From NCBI GenBank assembly GCA_017308345.1, contig JAFKFE010001122.1:1-8765 (forward strand): a stretch of 8,765 nt of DNA, read 5' to 3'. Origin of the DNA: Alphaproteobacteria bacterium. Its GTDB lineage: Bacteria; Pseudomonadota; Alphaproteobacteria; Rhizobiales; Rhizobiaceae. The notes below the pieces were generated by a model. It did no database searches, was not told the origin of the DNA, and saw nothing but the letters and a program-made list of their open reading frames with translations. The position numbers and the translations under genes were made by a program. Shown here piece by piece: positions 6,395 to 8,765 of this stretch. Each line of letters begins with the position of its first letter. Position 1 is the first letter of the stretch.

Positions 6395-6862
6395 ATGAGC
6401 ATCCAGTTCAAAGCCTTGCCGACCGAAGCCGTGCGCGTCTTGCAGCGGGGAGGGCCCGATGCGTATGGCCGCGCCCCTGAGCACCGGATTTCCGACGGCG
6501 ACGGCGTTCCCTGCAGGCACTGCATGAAGAATGTCGCCACGGGCGACGGCTACCTGGTCTTGGCCTATCGGCCGTTCCCTCAGATGCAGCCCTATGCCGA
6601 AACCGGGCCTATCTTCCTGCATGCCGGGGAATGCGAACGCGCCGCCGACGGGGAGGCGCTGCCGGAGATGTTCGAAAGCAGCGACTATATCGTAAGGGGC
6701 TATGGCGAGGATGATCGCATCGTCTATGGCAGCGGCGCCGTCACGCCGACCGCCGAGATTGCCGCCCGGGCGCGGACGCTGTTTGCCCGCGACGACATCG
6801 CCTACATCCACGTCCGCTCGGCGAGGAACAATTGCTATCAATGCCGCATCGAACGCGCGTGA
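6395..6862 (+). CDS. DUF1203 domain-containing protein with two CxxC pairs
   Basis: A 155-residue protein of the uncharacterised DUF1203 family, recognised from the whole-length pattern: an N-terminal FKALPTE strand, PCRHCM (39-44), GDGYLVLAYRPF (50-61), PYAETGPIFLHAGEC (66-80), SSDYIVRGYGEDDRIVYG (95-112), and the C-terminal IAYIHVRSARNNCYQCRIER (135-154). Two CxxC pairs (Cys40/Cys43 and Cys147/Cys150) plus Cys80 could bind a metal; this is inference. No signal peptide or membrane segment is seen, so it is likely cytoplasmic. The ATG at 6395 is chosen over a longer frame because GGAG (6384-6387) lies 7 bases upstream and conservation begins there. Molecular function is unknown. It is followed within 10 bases by a hairpin. 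Confidence 0.8.
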   Translation: MSIQFKALPTEAVRVLQRGGPDAYGRAPEHRISDGDGVPCRHCMKNVATGDGYLVLAYRPFPQMQPYAETGPIFLHAGECERAADGEALPEMFESSDYIVRGYGEDDRIVYGSGAVTPTAEIAARARTLFARDDIAYIHVRSARNNCYQCRIERA

Positions 6863-6864
6863 CC

Positions 6865-6895
6865 AAAAAGAAGCCCGCCGATGGTCGGGCGGGCT
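6865..6895 (-). terminator. Intrinsic terminator reading on the minus strand
   Basis: AGCCCGCC (6872-6879) pairs with GGCGGGCT (6888-6895) around an 8-base loop. On the minus strand the stem is followed by TCTTTTTGG, a proper T run (complement of AAAAAG 6865-6870). On the plus strand only GTTGGAGGG follows, so it does not look like a good terminator for the DUF1203 gene next to it. It implies a transcript coming leftward out of the gene-free region to its right. Confidence 0.6.
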
Positions 6896-6923
6896 GTTGG
6901 AGGGTCTGACAGAAGCTGTCGGC

Positions 6924-6966
6924 GAGTGCTGTCCGGGTCGGACTTCTCCGACCCGGACAGCAGCTC
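6924..6966. repeat. Long perfect hairpin (inverted repeat)
   Basis: A 16-bp perfect stem, bases 6927-6942 against 6947-6962, closes a 4-base loop (CTTC on the plus strand, GAAG on the minus). GAG (6924-6926) and CTC (6964-6966) add three more pairs past a single bulged G at 6963. No T run follows on either strand, so it is not a simple terminator. It may be part of a structured RNA or a mobile palindromic repeat. Confidence 0.85.
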
Positions 6967-7169
6967 AGGCCGCCAGTAACGGCAGGTGTCTAGGCGCCCT
7001 TCGCACGCAGCGAATGTGAAGCATTTCACACAAGGGCGCATAATGGCCCGGACGACGAGAACCAGGCCGTTCAAGACTGTCGCATTCCCGTCGTACTATT
7101 GCGCTAAAAAGCAGTCGTTGATGATTTGCTGACCGCGGATGGACCGGCGGCGGATCGCAACAATCGAGG

Positions 7170-7198
7170 AAGCGGGGCTTTTGCTCCGCTTTTTTCTT
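7170..7198 (+). terminator. Strong intrinsic terminator on the plus strand
   Basis: AAGCGGGGC (7170-7178) and GCTCCGCTT (7183-7191) form a 9-pair stem with one G-T wobble around the loop TTTT, followed by TTTTCTT. This is the best-formed plus-strand terminator in the window, yet the nearest plus-strand gene ends 308 bp upstream. Between them no open frame stands out, which points to a long 3' untranslated region of the DUF1203 transcript or a separate short RNA; TACTAT (7094-7099) could be a -10 for an RNA of roughly 95 bases. Confidence 0.8.
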
Positions 7199-7235
7199 GC
7201 CCGGATTTCCCGTCTGAGCCAGTCGTGAGCGCAAG

Positions 7236-7263
7236 AAAAAGCCCGCCGGAATGACCGGCGGGC
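7236..7263 (-). terminator. Intrinsic terminator of ald
   Basis: GCCCGCCGG (7241-7249) and CCGGCGGGC (7255-7263) form a perfect 9-bp stem with a 5-base loop. On the minus strand it is followed by TTTTTCTTGC. It starts 25 bp after the stop codon of the alanine dehydrogenase gene, and with the plus-strand terminator at 7170-7198 it forms a back-to-back pair. Confidence 0.9.
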
Positions 7264-7288
7264 GACTGGATGAAATTGTGCGATCCCG

Positions 7289-8404
7289 TCAGGCGGCAAG
7301 CACCGCCTTCGGCTCGACCATTTCGTAGCCGAGCGCCTCGGCGACGGCGCGGTTGGTGATCTTGCCCTTATGGACATTGAGGCCGTTGCGCAGGTGATGG
7401 TCGTCGACCAGCGCCTTGAGGCCCTTGTCGGCGAGCTGCAGGCCATAGTGCAGCGTCGCGTTGTTGAGCGCGTGCGCGGACGTGACCGGCACGGCGCCAG
7501 GCATGTTGGCGACGCAATAGTGGATGACGCCGTCGACCTCATAGGTCGGATCGGCGTGGGTCGTGGCATGCGAGGTCTCGAAGCAGCCGCCCTGGTCGAT
7601 CGCGACGTCGACCAGCACCGAGCCCTTCTTCATGCCGGACAGCATTTCGCGGGTCACGAGCTTGGGCGCGGCGGCACCCGGGATCAGCACGGCGCCGATG
7701 ACGACGTCGGCCGAGAAGCATTCCTCTTCCAGCGCTTCCACGGTCGAATAACGCGTATGGACACGGCCGCCGAAGATGTCGTCGAGCTGGCGCAGGCGCG
7801 GGATCGAGCGGTCGATGATGGTGACGTCGGCGCCGAGGCCGGCCGCCATCTTGGCCGCATGCAGGCCGACGACGCCGCCGCCAAGCACGGTGACCTTGCC
7901 GGGCAGCACGCCAGGCACGCCGCCAAGCAGCACGCCGCGGCCGCCATTGGCCTTCTGCAGCGCGGTGGCGCCGGCCTGGATCGACAGGCGGCCGGCGACT
8001 TCCGACATCGGAGCGAGCAGCGGCAGCCCGCCACGGTCGTCGGTTACGGTCTCATAAGCGACCGCGGTGACGCCCGAAGCCAGAAGACCCTTGGTCTGCT
8101 CCGGATCCGGAGCCAGGTGCAGATAGGTGTAGAGAATCTGGCCGTCACGCAGCTGGACCCATTCATTGGGCTGCGGCTCCTTGACCTTGACGATCATGTC
8201 CGACTTGGCGAACACGTCGGCCGCCGTCTTGGCGATGATGGCGCCGGCGGCGCGGTAGGCATTGTCGTCGGCGCCGATGCCGGCGCCAGCGCCTGTCTCG
8301 ACCAGCACTTCGTGGCCATGCGCGACATACTCGCGGACCGAGCCGGGCGTCAGGCCGACGCGATATTCATGGTTCTTGATTTCCTTTGGGCAGCCGACAC
8401 GCAT
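7289..8404 (-). CDS. ald: Alanine dehydrogenase
   Basis: A 371-residue cytoplasmic NAD-dependent enzyme that interconverts L-alanine with pyruvate, ammonia and NADH. It begins with the family signature [20 protein letters not shown]. Pyruvate-binding Arg15 and Lys75 (VKVKEPQ), catalytic His96 (YLHLAPD) and Asp270 (VDVAIDQGG), and Asn300 (ANMPGAVP) are all at the positions known for characterised alanine dehydrogenases. The NAD-binding fold shows VLGGGVVG (173-180) with Asp198 at the end of the second strand. Length is normal. The ATG has AGGAG (complement of 8412-8416) 7 bases upstream. It is transcribed divergently from an Lrp/AsnC-type gene, the common arrangement in which that regulator responds to alanine and activates ald. 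A GC-rich hairpin lies in its leader and a strong terminator follows. Confidence 0.97.
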   Translation of the reverse strand: MRVGCPKEIKNHEYRVGLTPGSVREYVAHGHEVLVETGAGAGIGADDNAYRAAGAIIAKTAADVFAKSDMIVKVKEPQPNEWVQLRDGQILYTYLHLAPDPEQTKGLLASGVTAVAYETVTDDRGGLPLLAPMSEVAGRLSIQAGATALQKANGGRGVLLGGVPGVLPGKVTVLGGGVVGLHAAKMAAGLGADVTIIDRSIPRLRQLDDIFGGRVHTRYSTVEALEEECFSADVVIGAVLIPGAAAPKLVTREMLSGMKKGSVLVDVAIDQGGCFETSHATTHADPTYEVDGVIHYCVANMPGAVPVTSAHALNNATLHYGLQLADKGLKALVDDHHLRNGLNVHKGKITNRAVAEALGYEMVEPKAVLAA

Positions 8405-8420
8405 CTTTCTTCTCCTGTCC

Positions 8421-8438
8421 GCGCCCTTAAGGGGGCGC
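8421..8438 (-). promoter_or_regulatory. Hairpin in the ald leader next to the ribosome binding site
   Basis: GCGCCC (8421-8426) pairs with GGGCGC (8433-8438) around a 6-base loop; alternatively CCCTTAAGGG (8424-8433) is a perfect 10-bp palindrome. The structure ends 4 bases before the AGGAG of ald, so it could affect ribosome access or be an operator. No T run follows, so it is not an attenuator on its face. Confidence 0.4.
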
Positions 8439-8509
8439 TCTCCCTGTTACTGGTGCGCGCCATCAGCCCCAAAAACGGAGGCGACACGCAATAAATGCAG
8501 TCAACCACG

Positions 8510-8575
8510 AATCGTTGCGTATGTGTTTGCGAATGCTCTTGCGGAAAAGGGTATTCTTCGATAATCGTTGCGCAA
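8510..8575. promoter_or_regulatory. Repeated TTGCG words, candidate Lrp-type regulator binding region
   Basis: AATCGTTGCG occurs twice, at 8510-8519 and 8563-8572, 53 bp apart, close to five helical turns. TTGCG also occurs at 8527 and 8539, so three copies (8515, 8527, 8539) follow each other at exactly 12 bp, with the fourth at 8568 inside the palindrome TTGCGCAA (8568-8575). Multiple phased sites between a target gene and its divergent Lrp/AsnC regulator are typical of this family. On the ald side, TTGACT (complement of 8499-8504) is a good -35 but lacks a clear -10 after 17 bases. Confidence 0.45.
8539..8565 (+). promoter_or_regulatory. Possible promoter of the Lrp/AsnC-family gene
   Basis: TTGCGG (8539-8544) and GATAAT (8560-8565, five of six to TATAAT) are separated by 15 bp, slightly short. 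Transcription would begin near 8572, 35 bp before the start codon. The second AATCGTTGCG repeat overlaps the -10 box, which would allow autoregulation. Confidence 0.4.
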
Positions 8576-8606
8576 AATTCCCATAAATTCGCAGGAATCA
8601 CGGAAA

Positions 8607-8765
8607 ATGCCGCTCGATAGGATTGATATCGCCATTCTGGAAACTTTGCAGAAGGATGGTCGGATACCCAATGCGGCGCTTGCCGAGAAGGTGGGCCTTT
8701 CGCAGTCGGCCTGTTCGCGCAGGCTCGACAATCTGGAGAAGTCCGGAACCATCCGCGGCTATCAC
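8607..8765 (+). CDS. Lrp/AsnC-family transcriptional regulator, probably of ald (3' partial)
   Basis: The first 53 residues are visible before the window ends. They form the N-terminal winged helix-turn-helix of the Lrp/AsnC family: LDRIDIAILETLQKDGRIP (3-21), then NAALAEKVGLSQSACSRRL (22-40), where the recognition helix is SQSACSRRLDNLEKSG, and the wing starting TIRGYH. The ligand-binding RAM domain lies outside the window. The ATG at 8607 has AGGA (8593-8596) upstream at slightly long spacing. It is divergent from ald with 202 bp between the starts. In other bacteria the regulator in this position (AldR) binds alanine and activates ald; that role is inferred here from context. Confidence 0.9.
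   Translation, partial: MPLDRIDIAILETLQKDGRIPNAALAEKVGLSQSACSRRLDNLEKSGTIRGYH

Larger units (their letters stand above)
6865..7039 (-). ncRNA. Candidate structured non-coding RNA in a gene-free region
   Basis: Read on the minus strand, this about 175-base stretch is nearly a chain of hairpins ending in an intrinsic terminator. First comes a three-way junction (7039-6994): outer stem GCGCCC/GGGCGC enclosing TGTGAA-ATGC-TTCACA and TTCGC-TGCGT-GCGAA. Then follow a weak GCC/GGC hairpin, a 16-bp perfect stem extended by three pairs past a one-base bulge (6966-6924), a GACAG-CTT-CTGTC hairpin (6920-6908) and the terminator (6895-6865). No credible protein frame is present. The ald terminator at 7236-7263 should block readthrough, so an own promoter would be needed between about 7040 and 7230; I see no convincing one, only a CATTAT box at 7045-7040 with no fitting -35. 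The helices are symmetric, so a plus-strand RNA is also possible. I do not recognise a known RNA family. Confidence 0.35.

Noticed and set aside
7041..7110. Possible tRNA because of GTTCAAG, like a T-loop, at 7069-7075
   Set aside because: No acceptor, D or anticodon stems can be drawn at the right distances on either strand.
6838..7234. Short minus-strand open frames of 78 and 89 codons in the gene-free region
   Set aside because: Pro/Arg/Cys-rich without motif or ribosome site, and they run through the terminators and hairpins.
7370..8494. Open frame of 374 codons on the plus strand
   Set aside because: It is antisense to alanine dehydrogenase, whose active-site residues are all in place; the plus-strand frame is His/Asp/Arg-rich without motifs.
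1..8765. CRISPR array, insertion sequence, phage or defence genes
   Set aside because: No spaced identical repeats, transposase, integrase or terminal inverted repeats were seen; the gene content is metabolic and core-like.

Overview
The window looks like ordinary chromosomal DNA from a high-GC alphaproteobacterium, most likely of the order Hyphomicrobiales (Rhizobiales) and plausibly Mesorhizobium or a close relative. This rests on the GC-rich codon use, the flavour of the proteins (a fungal/rhizobial-type cysteine synthase, a small OmpA-domain protein, a DUF1203 protein, an alanine dehydrogenase with a divergent Lrp-type regulator) and the rhizobial-style ribosome binding sites. It is an inference by eye; no database search was possible.

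Layout, left to right. Bases 1-191 hold the basic, Gly/Lys/Arg-rich tail of a + strand protein, probably a DEAD-box RNA helicase or another RNA-binding protein, ending at a hairpin terminator (219-239). Two minus-strand genes follow: a membrane-anchored alpha/beta hydrolase (263-1267) downstream of a short-chain dehydrogenase (1352-2200). The dehydrogenase is divergent from a + strand cluster, and an 18-bp near-perfect palindrome (2288-2305) lies midway between the two start codons. The cluster encodes cysteine synthase (2392-3426), an AlaX-type alanyl-tRNA editing hydrolase (3423-4169), 3-mercaptopyruvate sulfurtransferase (4236-5087) and a GNAT acetyltransferase broken by an internal deletion plus frameshift (5084-5553). 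Two pairs overlap by ATGA, which suggests translational coupling. The theme is cysteine synthesis and cysteine-derived sulfur handling with a tRNA proofreading factor.

Next come a secreted OmpA-domain protein (5694-6251) and a DUF1203 protein with two CxxC pairs (6395-6862). The 426-bp stretch 6863-7288 has no credible protein gene but is full of hairpins. It contains a compact three-way-junction fold (6994-7039), a 16-bp perfect hairpin with an extended base (6924-6966), a minus-strand terminator at its left edge (6865-6895), a strong plus-strand terminator (7170-7198) and the terminator of ald (7236-7263). This is the part of the window least explained by known genes and the best candidate for an unannotated non-coding RNA.

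The right end is a classical pair: ald, alanine dehydrogenase (7289-8404, minus), divergent from an Lrp/AsnC-family regulator (8607-8765, plus, cut by the window end). Their 202-bp intergenic region carries repeated TTGCG words and two copies of a 10-bp repeat 53 bp apart, likely binding sites for the regulator. Apart from the structured intergenic region, the window holds mostly recognisable housekeeping and metabolic genes.
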